A stretch of DNA of 15,855 nt from Candidatus Peregrinibacteria bacterium (GTDB lineage Bacteria > Patescibacteriota > Gracilibacteria > UBA1369 > PNNO01), in contig JAUVDZ010000017.1 of assembly GCA_030595015.1 (NCBI GenBank), forward strand, positions 1 through 15,855. Reading direction: 5' to 3'. The notes below the pieces were generated by a model, which was not told where the DNA came from, did not search any database, and was given only the letters and a program-made list of their open reading frames with translations. Positions within the stretch are counted from its first letter, which is position 1; the number at the start of each line of letters is the position of its first letter. Below, in pieces: positions 5,929 to 13,614 of this stretch. The translations under genes and the position numbers were made by a program.

Positions 5929-8526
5929 ATGGAAAATTCAAATAAATTTGAAAAATTTACACGGGAAGCTAAACAAGCTTTAGTTGTCGCCCAGGAAAAA
6001 GCTAAAAGAGCCGGATTGGATTATGTAGGAACCGAACATGTACTTCAGGGTATACTTACGCAATCAAGTTCTCTTGGAGCGCATATATTACATAATTTCG
6101 GTATTTCAAGCGATAATGTAAACATGGTACTTAAAACAGTTGGAAGGCTTAAAACACCTAGATCTAACAACAAAACTGGCCCTTCTAAAGGTGGTTTAAG
6201 TGGATTTGCCAAGAAAGTAATTGAAAATGCTGTAAAAAGTGGTGAAAAATACAATCACTCGTATATTGGTACTGAACACTTACTTTTTGCTTTAGTCTCA
6301 CAGGAAAATACTGCAGCAACAGTAATTCTTGAAAATATGAGAGTTAATCCAGAAGATATAAAAGATCAAATTATTCAGACATTTGAAAAAGGAAAAGAAG
6401 TACAAAATCAACAAACTACAGGTGCTACAGAAAATGGGGCACCAAATCAAGCAATGAACCCGATGGAATTCTTTTTGAATGGATTGCAGGGCGTAATGGT
6501 AGCGAATACTGAAAAAGAACAATATAAGAAAACTCAGAAAAAAGACGGAAAAAAGACTAAAACTCCTGCTTTAGATTATTTTACTTCCGATTTGGTAAAA
6601 GAAGTTGCAGAAGGAAAAATTGACCCTGTTATCGGACGTAAAAAAGAGATTAAAAGAATTATAAGCATTTTATGTAGAAAAACCAAGAATAATCCTGTTG
6701 TAATTGGTGAACCTGGTGTTGGTAAAACTGCAATTGCTGAAGGGCTTGCCATAGCTATTGCTAACGATGATGTCCCTGAACAATTACTTAATAAAAAATT
6801 GCTCTCTTTATCAATGACTGCGGTAATTGCTGGTACAAAATACAGAGGTGAATTTGAAGAAAGAGTAAAGCAAATTCTTGATGAGCTAAAAACAGCAAAA
6901 AACTCGATTTTATTTATTGATGAAATTCATACTGTTGTTGGAGCAGGATCAGCTGAAGGAAGCTTAGATGCTGCAAATATCTTAAAACCAGCATTATCTC
7001 GTGGAGATATCCAGGTTATCGGTGCTACCACTACAGCTGAATACCGCAAACAAATTGAAAGTGATGCTGCCTTAGAAAGACGTTTTCAGCCTGTAATGGC
7101 TGATGAGCCAACTAAAGAAGAAGCTCATGGAATGCTCATGGGATTAAAAGAAAGTTTTGAAGATCACCATAGTTTAACTATTACTGATGAAGCGATTGAT
7201 TCAGCTATCAGCTTATCTGCACGATATATAAATGATCGTTTTTTACCTGACAAAGCAATTGATTTATTGGACGAAGCTTCATCTTTAAAGCGTGTTAGCA
7301 TTAAAGGTAAGGCTAATGCTTCTCAAAAACTTCAAAAAGAGTTAGGAGCAATAATTAAAAAGAAAGAGGAAGCTGTTTCAAGACAGGATTATGAAAAAGC
7401 AGCAGAATTAAGAAATAAAGAAATTGAAATCATTAAACAAATTGAGGAAAAAAGAACTACAGCCGTGCCTAAGACTAAAAGAAAAAAAGTTACTGGAGAA
7501 GACATTGCTAATGTTGTCTCAACAATGACAGGAGTTCCGGTTACTAAATTGATTAAAACTGAAATGCAAAAACTTCAAAGTATTGATACAAAGCTAAAAA
7601 AACACATTATTGGTCAGGATGAAGCGGTTGAAGCTGTTTCAAAAGCAATCAAAAGATCACGTGCAGGGTTCGCTGATGAAAATCGACCAATTGGTTCTTT
7701 TATCTTTATGGGGCCAACTGGTGTTGGAAAAACAGAACTTGTTAGAGTTCTTGCTCAGGAAGTATTCAATGACAAAAATGCACTAATTAAAATCGACATG
7801 AGTGAGTTTATGGAAAAACACACTACATCAAGATTAATTGGTACAACTGCAGGTTATGTTGGTTATGATGACGGAGGTCAGTTAACTGAAGCAGTGCGTC
7901 GAAAACCTTATTCAATTGTATTATTCGATGAGATTGAAAAAGCTCATCCGGAAGTATTCAATTTATTGCTTCAAATTCTTGAAGATGGAGTTTTAACCGA
8001 TAGCAAAGGACGAAAAATCGATTTCAAAAATACTATCGTAATCCTTACTTCAAATATTGGTGCTGCAAAGTTAACAGAAAAAGCAGCTCCAATCGGATTC
8101 AATAAAGCTGCAGATGACTTAAAAGATGCGGAGGCACAATTTGAACATACAAAAAAAGATATATTAAAAGAACTTAAAGAAAACTTTAAACCTGAGTTTT
8201 TAAATCGTATTGATAAAGTAATCGTATTTAAAGCACTAAAACGTGAAGACATTAAGAAAATCGTTAAATTACACGTAGCAATGCTTCAGGAAAGATTAAA
8301 TATAAAACATCTAGGTATTGATGTTTCAAAAAAAGCTTTAGATTATCTTGCAGAAAAAGGTTATGACCCAAAATACGGAGCACGACCTGTACGAAGAGCA
8401 ATTCAGGATTTAGTTGAAGATCCTCTTACAAATAAATTTTTAGATGGAGAGTTTGAAGATGGAGATTTGATTAAAGTTGATATGAAAGGCGATAAATTAG
8501 AACTTACAAAAATGGTAAAAAAGTAA
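5929..8526 (+). CDS. clpC: ClpC, AAA+ unfoldase of the Clp protease
   Basis: An 865-aa hexameric unfoldase that feeds substrates to ClpP. Order: double Clp-N repeat (about 1-150, with paired GTEH motifs at 34-37 and 114-117), a linker, D1 with Walker A GEPGVGKTA (260-268), pore loop KYRGEF (304-309), Walker B ILFIDE (327-332) and ALERRF (381-386). Then comes a UVR/middle coiled coil (about 475-508, SRQDYEKAAELR) and D2 with Walker A GPTGVGKTE (595-603), pore loop GYVGYD (642-647) and Walker B IVLFDEIEKAH (663-673). The PIGF segment (721-724) matches the IGF/VGF ClpP-docking loop, and the UVR-containing middle domain marks it as ClpC rather than ClpB. The start at 5929 has no Shine-Dalgarno. 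It is controlled by CIRCE/HrcA and ends at a strong terminator. It appears to be monocistronic. Confidence 0.97.
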   Translation: MENSNKFEKFTREAKQALVVAQEKAKRAGLDYVGTEHVLQGILTQSSSLGAHILHNFGISSDNVNMVLKTVGRLKTPRSNNKTGPSKGGLSGFAKKVIENAVKSGEKYNHSYIGTEHLLFALVSQENTAATVILENMRVNPEDIKDQIIQTFEKGKEVQNQQTTGATENGAPNQAMNPMEFFLNGLQGVMVANTEKEQYKKTQKKDGKKTKTPALDYFTSDLVKEVAEGKIDPVIGRKKEIKRIISILCRKTKNNPVVIGEPGVGKTAIAEGLAIAIANDDVPEQLLNKKLLSLSMTAVIAGTKYRGEFEERVKQILDELKTAKNSILFIDEIHTVVGAGSAEGSLDAANILKPALSRGDIQVIGATTTAEYRKQIESDAALERRFQPVMADEPTKEEAHGMLMGLKESFEDHHSLTITDEAIDSAISLSARYINDRFLPDKAIDLLDEASSLKRVSIKGKANASQKLQKELGAIIKKKEEAVSRQDYEKAAELRNKEIEIIKQIEEKRTTAVPKTKRKKVTGEDIANVVSTMTGVPVTKLIKTEMQKLQSIDTKLKKHIIGQDEAVEAVSKAIKRSRAGFADENRPIGSFIFMGPTGVGKTELVRVLAQEVFNDKNALIKIDMSEFMEKHTTSRLIGTTAGYVGYDDGGQLTEAVRRKPYSIVLFDEIEKAHPEVFNLLLQILEDGVLTDSKGRKIDFKNTIVILTSNIGAAKLTEKAAPIGFNKAADDLKDAEAQFEHTKKDILKELKENFKPEFLNRIDKVIVFKALKREDIKKIVKLHVAMLQERLNIKHLGIDVSKKALDYLAEKGYDPKYGARPVRRAIQDLVEDPLTNKFLDGEFEDGDLIKVDMKGDKLELTKMVKK

Positions 8527-8532
8527 ATTATT

Positions 8533-8568
8533 AAAAAAAGCCCTACATCGATTTGTGGGGCTTTTTTT
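8533..8568. terminator. Rho-independent terminator, probably bidirectional
   Basis: The left arm A7-GCCCTAC (8533-8546) pairs with GTGGGGC-T7 (8555-8568) around an 8-base loop, with one G-U pair. There is a T-run on the right for clpC and an A-run on the left, which serves as the T-run for the convergent minus-strand gene ending at 8573, although that gene's stop lies only a few bases away. Confidence 0.93.
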
Positions 8569-8572
8569 AATA

Positions 8573-9166
8573 TTATTTATCTACTATTTCTTTTGCAGAT
8601 TGTGAAATTTTACTAGCGACCTGATCAGTAGGCTCTGTTGTTGATTCTTGAGGAGCAGGTTCAATTGAAGCTTGATGAACTTCTTCTTCAACCAATACTT
8701 TTAATCCTTCACTTCCTTTGCTCTCTTCAACAATTCCTCTAAAAATTAATTCCTCCTCTTGAGTTACTAAAAGAATTTCATCATAAATGGACATTTTGTA
8801 TTGTTTACCATTTATTGTAAGAATTAATTCTGGGATATTTAATTTGACAATTGGCTTTATATCAAGTCGATATGCATGCTCTGCTCTTGGTTGTCTATCA
8901 AGTATAGTTTGAAAAGAAAATGCATAAGCTTCTGTAAAAGCAGTCATCCCGCATAAAGAACCAGGTAATCCAACATGGGTTGGGTGACCAACAGTATCAA
9001 TTCCAACTTCGTTTAATTTTTCCATTATTCTTTTCCAATCTTTACTTTCAAAGCCACGTGATGGATTTTGGAAATTAAACTGTCCAAATATCCTACCAAA
9101 TTGTTTATCAGATTCCGCTAAGGAATCTAATTGATGATCTGTGTTTTTTTCTTCAAGTTTTTTCAT
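8573..9166 (-). CDS. Conserved-looking soluble protein of unknown function
   Basis: A 197-aa protein with no signal peptide or membrane segment; I do not recognise a family. Visible parts are a charged N-terminus (1-25) and a core (about 26-150) with helix-like DWKRIMEKLNEVGIDT, the motif GHPTHVGLPGSLCG (60-73), a helix TEAYAFSFQTIL and beta strands (RLDIKPIVKLN, LILTING, KMSIYDEILLVT, ELIFRGIV). A low-complexity Pro/Glu/Thr/Ser tail follows (about 158-197). The composition suggests one folded cytosolic domain plus a disordered tail. The start is the ATG at 9166-9164; the leader ACTTATTAAAATC lacks a Shine-Dalgarno. It has its own promoter (9223-9195), divergent from rpsA, and converges on the clpC terminator. 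Confidence 0.8.
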   Translation of the reverse strand: MKKLEEKNTDHQLDSLAESDKQFGRIFGQFNFQNPSRGFESKDWKRIMEKLNEVGIDTVGHPTHVGLPGSLCGMTAFTEAYAFSFQTILDRQPRAEHAYRLDIKPIVKLNIPELILTINGKQYKMSIYDEILLVTQEEELIFRGIVEESKGSEGLKVLVEEEVHQASIEPAPQESTTEPTDQVASKISQSAKEIVDK

Positions 9167-9194
9167 GATTTTAATAAGTTAATTGTGGATGATT

Positions 9195-9223
9195 ATTTTA
9201 AGCCATTTTGCTACTTCTGTCAA
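9195..9223 (-). promoter_or_regulatory. Promoter of the minus-strand unknown gene
   Basis: Read on the minus strand: a perfect TTGACA (9223-9218), an exact 17-base spacer, then TAAAAT (9200-9195). The predicted start is near 9188, about 22 bases before the ATG at 9166. It has the same -35/-10 sequences as the clpC promoter but no operator palindrome over it. Confidence 0.75.
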
Positions 9224-9241
9224 GCTGAAGTTGAGTTGTCC

Positions 9242-9270
9242 TTTACAAATAAACCATTTTACCTTAAAAT
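9242..9270 (+). promoter_or_regulatory. Promoter of rpsA
   Basis: TTTACA (9242-9247), a 17-base spacer, then TAAAAT (9265-9270). The predicted start near 9277 gives a leader of about 90 bases before the ATG at 9367. It is back-to-back with the minus-strand promoter at 9195-9223, and the two -35 boxes are 18 bases apart. Confidence 0.65.
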
Positions 9271-9304
9271 TTCTATGCTCTTTTCTTAAACAACCTTTTA
9301 GTAG

Positions 9305-9354
9305 TAGAGCCGTTGTTTGTAAGGACTTGAGCTATTATTATTAAAAAGGCTCTA
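9305..9354 (+). promoter_or_regulatory. Inverted repeat in the rpsA leader
   Basis: TAGAGCC (9305-9311) and GGCTCTA (9348-9354) are perfect 7-base complements enclosing a 36-base, mostly A/T region. The right arm ends 12 bases before the ATG. In the mRNA this would put a long-loop stem just upstream of the ribosome entry site, a plausible place for S1 autoregulation as known for rpsA in other bacteria. No T-run follows, so it is not a terminator. Confidence 0.45.
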
Positions 9355-9366
9355 TTGCGGTGGCAA

Positions 9367-10623
9367 ATGAATGATACTCAAATGACCAAATTATTTGGTG
9401 ATCAGAATGAAGTTATGGAAAAACTTCTTAAAGACTCACCTAATATTGTATTCCCGGTTCCAGGGACTTTAATTGACGGAACAGTAACTGACATCTACAA
9501 AAACAAAGTACTTGTAGATCTTGGTGGTATTAGTACTGGTATTATTGCTGGTAAAGAAGTTCATGACAGTATGAACACTTTAGAAGAATTAAATGCAGGA
9601 GATACAGTCTCTGCATATGTTATTGATCCTGAAAATCCAGATGGACTTGTTGTTCTTTCGTTAAGAAAAGCCAGTCAGGAAAAGAGTTGGAGAAAATTCG
9701 TTGATGCTTATGATTCTGGTGAAGTTATCCAGGTTAAAGCGAATGAAGCGAATAAAGGTGGATTATTACTTGAAATTGATGGAATTAAAGGGTTTATTCC
9801 GGTTTCACAATTAGCTCCAATGCACTATCCACGTGTTAATGGTGCTGATTCAAATGAGATTTTAAAAAGACTTCAAAGTTTAGCTGGCGTAGAGTTCAAT
9901 GTTAAAGTTATTAATGTTGATAACGATAATGGAAAGCTTATTCTTTCTGAAAAAGCTGCAATGAGAGAACAAAGAGATGTTTCACTTGGTAAACTTAAAG
10001 TCGGTCAAAAGATTAAAGGTAAAATCAGCGGAATCGTTAAATTCGGTATTTTCGTTGCATTTGAAGGGCTTGAAGGTCTTGTCCATATTTCTGAAATTGC
10101 ATGGGGGCACGTTAAAGATCCTTCTGAATTCGGAAAAATTGGTGAAGAAGTTGAAGTATTAGTAATTGGAATTGAAGGAGAGAAGATTTCTCTTAGTATG
10201 AAGAGATTAACTCCGGATCCGTGGCTTGAAGCTGCTAAAAACTTTAAAGTTGGTAAAGTTGTTGAAGGTGAAATAAACAAAGTTACTCAATTTGGAGCAT
10301 TCATGCAATTAAATGAAGAAATCAATGGATTGATTCATTTGACTGAAATTTCTGATGAAGAAATTGATGATGCTTCAAAATTCATTAATGTTGGAGAAAA
10401 AGTGAATGCTAAAGTTATTTCAGTTGATCCTGATGAGCACAGAATCGGATTAAGTATTAAAGCTTTGAGCGACAAACCTGCTGAAAAAAGAAAACAAAGA
10501 AAACAAAGAAAGAGGAAGCTGCAGACGAAGAAGCGCCTGAACCTGCTGCTGCTGAAGAAGCTGAAGCAGAAGAAGAGAAAGCTGCATAAAAAGTGTAAAA
10601 GAAAGGCCCATTGCTCTAAGTAG
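9367..10623 (+). CDS. rpsA: Small-subunit ribosomal protein S1 with a frameshifted C-terminal tail
   Basis: An RNA-binding protein that helps load mRNA on the 30S subunit. Numbered from the upstream TTG (9355), four S1 (OB-fold) domains span about 37-105, 118-200, 217-285 and 301-371. The last two are the most canonical (KFGIFVAFEGLEGLVHISEI; QFGAFMQLN...GLIHLTEIS). I chose the ATG at 9367: the TTG overlaps the leader repeat and adds only MRWQ. The tail is odd. After KPAEK the open frame becomes a Lys/Arg/Leu string and runs into the terminator hairpin. The -1 frame from the A6 run (10484-10489) instead encodes KKTKKTKKEEAADEEAPEP followed by an Ala/Glu tail and a TAA at 10587-10589, just before the terminator. 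The intended product is probably 407 aa ending at 10589. There is no Shine-Dalgarno. Confidence 0.93.
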   Translation: MNDTQMTKLFGDQNEVMEKLLKDSPNIVFPVPGTLIDGTVTDIYKNKVLVDLGGISTGIIAGKEVHDSMNTLEELNAGDTVSAYVIDPENPDGLVVLSLRKASQEKSWRKFVDAYDSGEVIQVKANEANKGGLLLEIDGIKGFIPVSQLAPMHYPRVNGADSNEILKRLQSLAGVEFNVKVINVDNDNGKLILSEKAAMREQRDVSLGKLKVGQKIKGKISGIVKFGIFVAFEGLEGLVHISEIAWGHVKDPSEFGKIGEEVEVLVIGIEGEKISLSMKRLTPDPWLEAAKNFKVGKVVEGEINKVTQFGAFMQLNEEINGLIHLTEISDEEIDDASKFINVGEKVNAKVISVDPDEHRIGLSIKALSDKPAEKRKQRKQRKRKLQTKKRLNLLLLKKLKQKKRKLHKKCKRKAHCSK

Positions 10624-10634
10624 TGGGCTTTTTT
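10602..10634 (+). terminator. Rho-independent terminator of rpsA
   Basis: AAAGGCCCA (10602-10610) pairs with TGGGCTTTT (10624-10632) with one G-U, and T residues continue to 10634. The uncorrected rpsA frame would stop inside this hairpin (10621-10623), while the corrected frame stops 12 bases before it. Confidence 0.88.
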
Positions 10635-10642
10635 CGCGGTAG

Positions 10643-10712
10643 AGAGAAAGCCCTTTCTCTAAGAAAGTCGATTAATAGAGAAACTCCCTTGTCAGAGAAA
10701 CCCACTTTCTCT
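10643..10712 (+). repeat. 17-bp-period repeat array with two AGAGAAA/TTTCTCT palindromes
   Basis: Units start at 10643 (AGAGAAAGCCCTTTCTC), 10660 (TAAGAAAGTCGATTAAT, degenerate), 10677 (AGAGAAACTCCCTTGTC) and 10694 (AGAGAAACCCACTTTCTC). The first and last are inverted repeats, AGAGAAA-N4-TTTCTCT and AGAGAAA-N5-TTTCTCT, centred about 51 bases apart. The last palindrome fills the spacer of the predicted helicase promoter, so the array looks like a multi-site operator. The rpsA terminator sequence GAAAGGCCCATTGCTCTAAG (10601-10620) resembles unit 1 (GAAAGCCCTTTCTCTAAG), so local duplication is possible. Confidence 0.6.
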
Positions 10713-10717
10713 AATAT
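10689..10717 (+). promoter_or_regulatory. Putative promoter of the helicase-nuclease gene, possibly leaderless
   Basis: TTGTCA (10689-10694), a 17-base spacer, then TAATAT (10712-10717). A start about 7 bases on falls at or next to the ATG (10724), which would make the mRNA leaderless. The AGAGAAA/TTTCTCT palindrome (10694-10712) occupies the spacer. The -10 matches consensus in only four of six positions. Confidence 0.4.
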
Positions 10718-10723
10718 AAATAC

Positions 10724-13522
10724 ATGGATTTATCGAAATTAAATAAGGAGCAACACGAGGCAGTTATTCATGACAATGGTCCGCTTTTAATTATTGCTGG
10801 AGCTGGAACTGGGAAAACGCATGTTATTGCTTCACGGATTCTTTATCTTTTACAGGAAAAGAAGGTTTCAACTAATTCTATCCTTGCCCTGACTTTTACT
10901 GAAAAAGCTACTGAGGAGATGATCGAACGAATTGACGTTGCTCTCCCCTATTCTTATGAGGAGCTTTCCATCCATACTTTCCATGGGTTTTGCGACAAAA
11001 TCCTCAGGCAATATGGTCTAGAAATCGGTCTCGACACTTCTTATAGTATTCTCGTACAAATCGATCAGTGGATGTTCATTAAAAAACATCTTTTTGATTT
11101 TGAACTCGATTATTATAGGCCAATGGGAAATCCAGGCAAATTTATAAATGCTTTAAGCACACACTTTTCTCGGCTTAAAGATGAGGATATCTCGCCTGAG
11201 ACATACATTAAATATGCTGAAAATTATGAGGAAGATGAAACTGAGAAAACGCGCCTCACTGAACTCGCTAATGCTTATAAAAAATATCAGGAGCTAATGA
11301 TTAAGGAAAATATGATGGACTTCAATGATCTGCAGTTTTATGTTCTGCGATTATTTGAACAGCGCCCGCAAATCCTAAAACAACTTCAGGAACGATTCCA
11401 GCACATTTTGGTTGATGAATTTCAGGATACTAACTTCGCACAAAGCAAAATCGTTCACGAATTAGCAAAAGGCCATAAAAATCTTACTGTTGTTGGTGAT
11501 GACGATCAGAGTATTTACAGATGGCGAGGTGCTTCAATGAATAATATTAATGAATTCAACCGTGAATTCCCGGATGCAAAAAAGATTGTACTTAAAGAAA
11601 ATTATCGATCAACTCCACAAATATTAAATGCGTCTTATGAGCTTATCCAAAACAATAATCCGTTTAGACTTGAGGCTTCTCACGATATTAATAAACGTTT
11701 AAATAGTCAATTTGAGGATAGTGACAAGGTTCAGATCACGAAATTCAATAATTATGTAAATGAGTACAAATCTATAATCCAAAAAATTAACGAGCATGTT
11801 GATGGTGATTATGATTATAAGGATATTGCGATTCTTGTGCGAACTCATGGCATTGCAAAACCTGTTATTGAGGCGTTAAAAATTAATAAAATTCCGTTTC
11901 AGGTTAAGTCTTCTGAAACAATTACGACTCTTTCTGAAATTAAGGATTTAATCGCAGTTATAAAGCTTATATCTAATCCAAGAGATGATCTTGCTCTGTT
12001 TAGAATCCTGCAAATGCCGATTTATGACTTCCCGATGGCGAGTTTGATTGACCTGGTTAACAAAGTAAAAAGTGATCATTCTAAATCATTGTTGGAAGTT
12101 GCCCGTAATGAAGATTACTTAAAAAATATTCTTGAATTATTTGATGATCTTATTGATTTCTCAAAGGAGCACAATGTTTCACAGATTTTGAGTGAGTTTT
12201 TGACTAAAACCCAGTATTTGCAGAAGCTTCAGGACGAAGGCACATACGAAAGTGAAGAAAGGATGCTGAATATCGCTGAATTTATTAAATTGGTTCAGAC
12301 TTATGATTCTCAGCATGATGACAAAAATCTTTATAACTTTATTGAATATCTTGCTCTTTTAGAGGATGCAGGTGCAAAGCTTGATTCGACTATTAGTGAG
12401 ATTGATCATAATGCAGTCCAGATTTTAACAATTCACGCAGCAAAGGGTCTGCAGTTCCCTATCGTGTTTATTCCATCAATGGTTCATACGCGTTTTCCTG
12501 GTCGTAATATGAAGGATCCGATTGCTATCCCTGATGAGTTGGTTACTGAGAATATTCCTGAAAAAGACATGCATTTGTATGAGGAGAGACGCTTGATGTA
12601 CGTGGCTTGTACAAGAGCAAAAGAAAAGCTCCACATTAGTTTTAGTGAGAAATATGAAGGCAATAAAAAATGGAAACCTTCGGTGTTTGTGACCGAACTT
12701 TCAGGTTTGGATGATGTTGAGTTTAACGAGAATAATGATGAAGTTAAAGAACAAGAAACTCAAAAAGTTGTGCAAAAAGAAATGGTCGACGTGTCCCCTA
12801 CTCCTTCAAAACTTAGTTATAGTAAATTAACTACTTTTGAAGCGTGTCCTCTTAAATATAAATTTAGATATCTATATAATCTGCCTTCACCGAATACTGC
12901 TGCCTCTAATTTTGGTGTTGCAGTTCACAATACTCTTAATGAGTTTTATGAAGGATTGAAGTCTGGTAAAGAACCTGCGATAAGTGATTTCAAGGAGTTG
13001 TATGAAAAAAACTGGATTCCTCATGGATATGACAACCGGGCTCATCACAATGCCAGAAAGAAACAAGGAATTGAGATTATTGAGAACTATTATGAATTAA
13101 ATAAAGATAATTGGATTATTCCGGATATGATGGAACGCGCATTTAATTTGAAGATCGGCGCGTATAGTTTTAGCGGTCGTATTGATCGTATTGATAAGTT
13201 GGAGGATGGGACTTATGAAGTCATTGATTATAAAACCGGAGCATCTAAAAAGAACCAAAAACTAGAAAAAGACCTACAGCTTTCTTTGTATGCACTTGCC
13301 TGCCGTGATGTTTACGGTATCCAGGCTAGTAAACTTAGCTTGTACTTCCTTGAGAACAATGAAAAACACTCAACTACTAGGTCTGCAGAAGAACTTGAGA
13401 AAGCAGAAAAAGATATTGCAGCAAAAACTGATGAATTAATGAATTCAGACTTCGAAGCCACTCCTGGCTTCCCGTGTAAATTCTGTGAGTTTAGGCTTGT
13501 TTGTAATAAGGCGGTGCATTAG
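10724..13522 (+). CDS. UvrD/PcrA-like SF1A helicase fused to a C-terminal Fe-S PD-(D/E)XK nuclease
   Basis: A 932-aa ATP-dependent helicase-nuclease. Helicase motifs: Q-motif LNKEQ (6-10), Walker A GAGTGKT (26-32), motif Ia ALTFTEKATEEM, motif II LVDEFQD (229-235), motif III GDDDQSIYRWRGA (258-270), motif IV ENYRST (292-297), motif V TIHAAKGLQF (569-578; Q where E is usual) and motif VI RRLMYVACTRAKE (622-634). After a linker (about 665-695) comes a RecB/Cas4-type nuclease: C708, H735, D821/D824, IDYK (834-837) and QLSLY (852-856). C918, C921 and C927 follow; with C708 they form the four-cysteine pattern of the AddB/Cas4 [4Fe-4S] nucleases. This resembles AddA/AdnA-type DNA end-processing enzymes, but no partner subunit is adjacent. 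It may act in recombinational repair or in degrading foreign DNA. The start ATG 10724 lacks a Shine-Dalgarno. Confidence 0.93.
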   Translation: MDLSKLNKEQHEAVIHDNGPLLIIAGAGTGKTHVIASRILYLLQEKKVSTNSILALTFTEKATEEMIERIDVALPYSYEELSIHTFHGFCDKILRQYGLEIGLDTSYSILVQIDQWMFIKKHLFDFELDYYRPMGNPGKFINALSTHFSRLKDEDISPETYIKYAENYEEDETEKTRLTELANAYKKYQELMIKENMMDFNDLQFYVLRLFEQRPQILKQLQERFQHILVDEFQDTNFAQSKIVHELAKGHKNLTVVGDDDQSIYRWRGASMNNINEFNREFPDAKKIVLKENYRSTPQILNASYELIQNNNPFRLEASHDINKRLNSQFEDSDKVQITKFNNYVNEYKSIIQKINEHVDGDYDYKDIAILVRTHGIAKPVIEALKINKIPFQVKSSETITTLSEIKDLIAVIKLISNPRDDLALFRILQMPIYDFPMASLIDLVNKVKSDHSKSLLEVARNEDYLKNILELFDDLIDFSKEHNVSQILSEFLTKTQYLQKLQDEGTYESEERMLNIAEFIKLVQTYDSQHDDKNLYNFIEYLALLEDAGAKLDSTISEIDHNAVQILTIHAAKGLQFPIVFIPSMVHTRFPGRNMKDPIAIPDELVTENIPEKDMHLYEERRLMYVACTRAKEKLHISFSEKYEGNKKWKPSVFVTELSGLDDVEFNENNDEVKEQETQKVVQKEMVDVSPTPSKLSYSKLTTFEACPLKYKFRYLYNLPSPNTAASNFGVAVHNTLNEFYEGLKSGKEPAISDFKELYEKNWIPHGYDNRAHHNARKKQGIEIIENYYELNKDNWIIPDMMERAFNLKIGAYSFSGRIDRIDKLEDGTYEVIDYKTGASKKNQKLEKDLQLSLYALACRDVYGIQASKLSLYFLENNEKHSTTRSAEELEKAEKDIAAKTDELMNSDFEATPGFPCKFCEFRLVCNKAVH

Positions 13523-13545
13523 GGATTGGAATTGACATGTTCAGC

Positions 13546-13574
13546 TTTTCATTATTAACAAAACGAACTATAAT
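13546..13574 (+). promoter_or_regulatory. Putative promoter of the AlbA_2/membrane-protein pair
   Basis: TTTTCA (13546-13551), a 17-base spacer, then a consensus TATAAT (13569-13574). An alternative is TTAACA (13555-13560) with TATGAT (13579-13584). Either would start transcription in the 40 bases before the ATG at 13615. No terminator is visible between the helicase stop (13520-13522) and here, so some readthrough is likely. Confidence 0.45.
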
Positions 13575-13614
13575 TTTGTATGATTGGTAATTAATAAAAT
13601 AAATTACTAGTAAT

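Noticed and set aside
9355..9366. TTG as the start of rpsA (adds MRWQ)
   Set aside because: The ATG at 9367 is 12 bases on, the TTG abuts the leader inverted repeat, and S1 proteins do not need the extra residues.
10484..10490. Classical -1 frameshift heptamer (X XXY YYZ) in rpsA
   Set aside because: The zero frame reads GAA AAA AGA, which does not give the A AAA AAG register; no clear downstream pseudoknot was seen. An indel is the simpler reading, though slippage on A6 is not excluded.
10643..10712. CRISPR-like array
   Set aside because: The units are 17 bases and contiguous with no spacers; one unit is degenerate.
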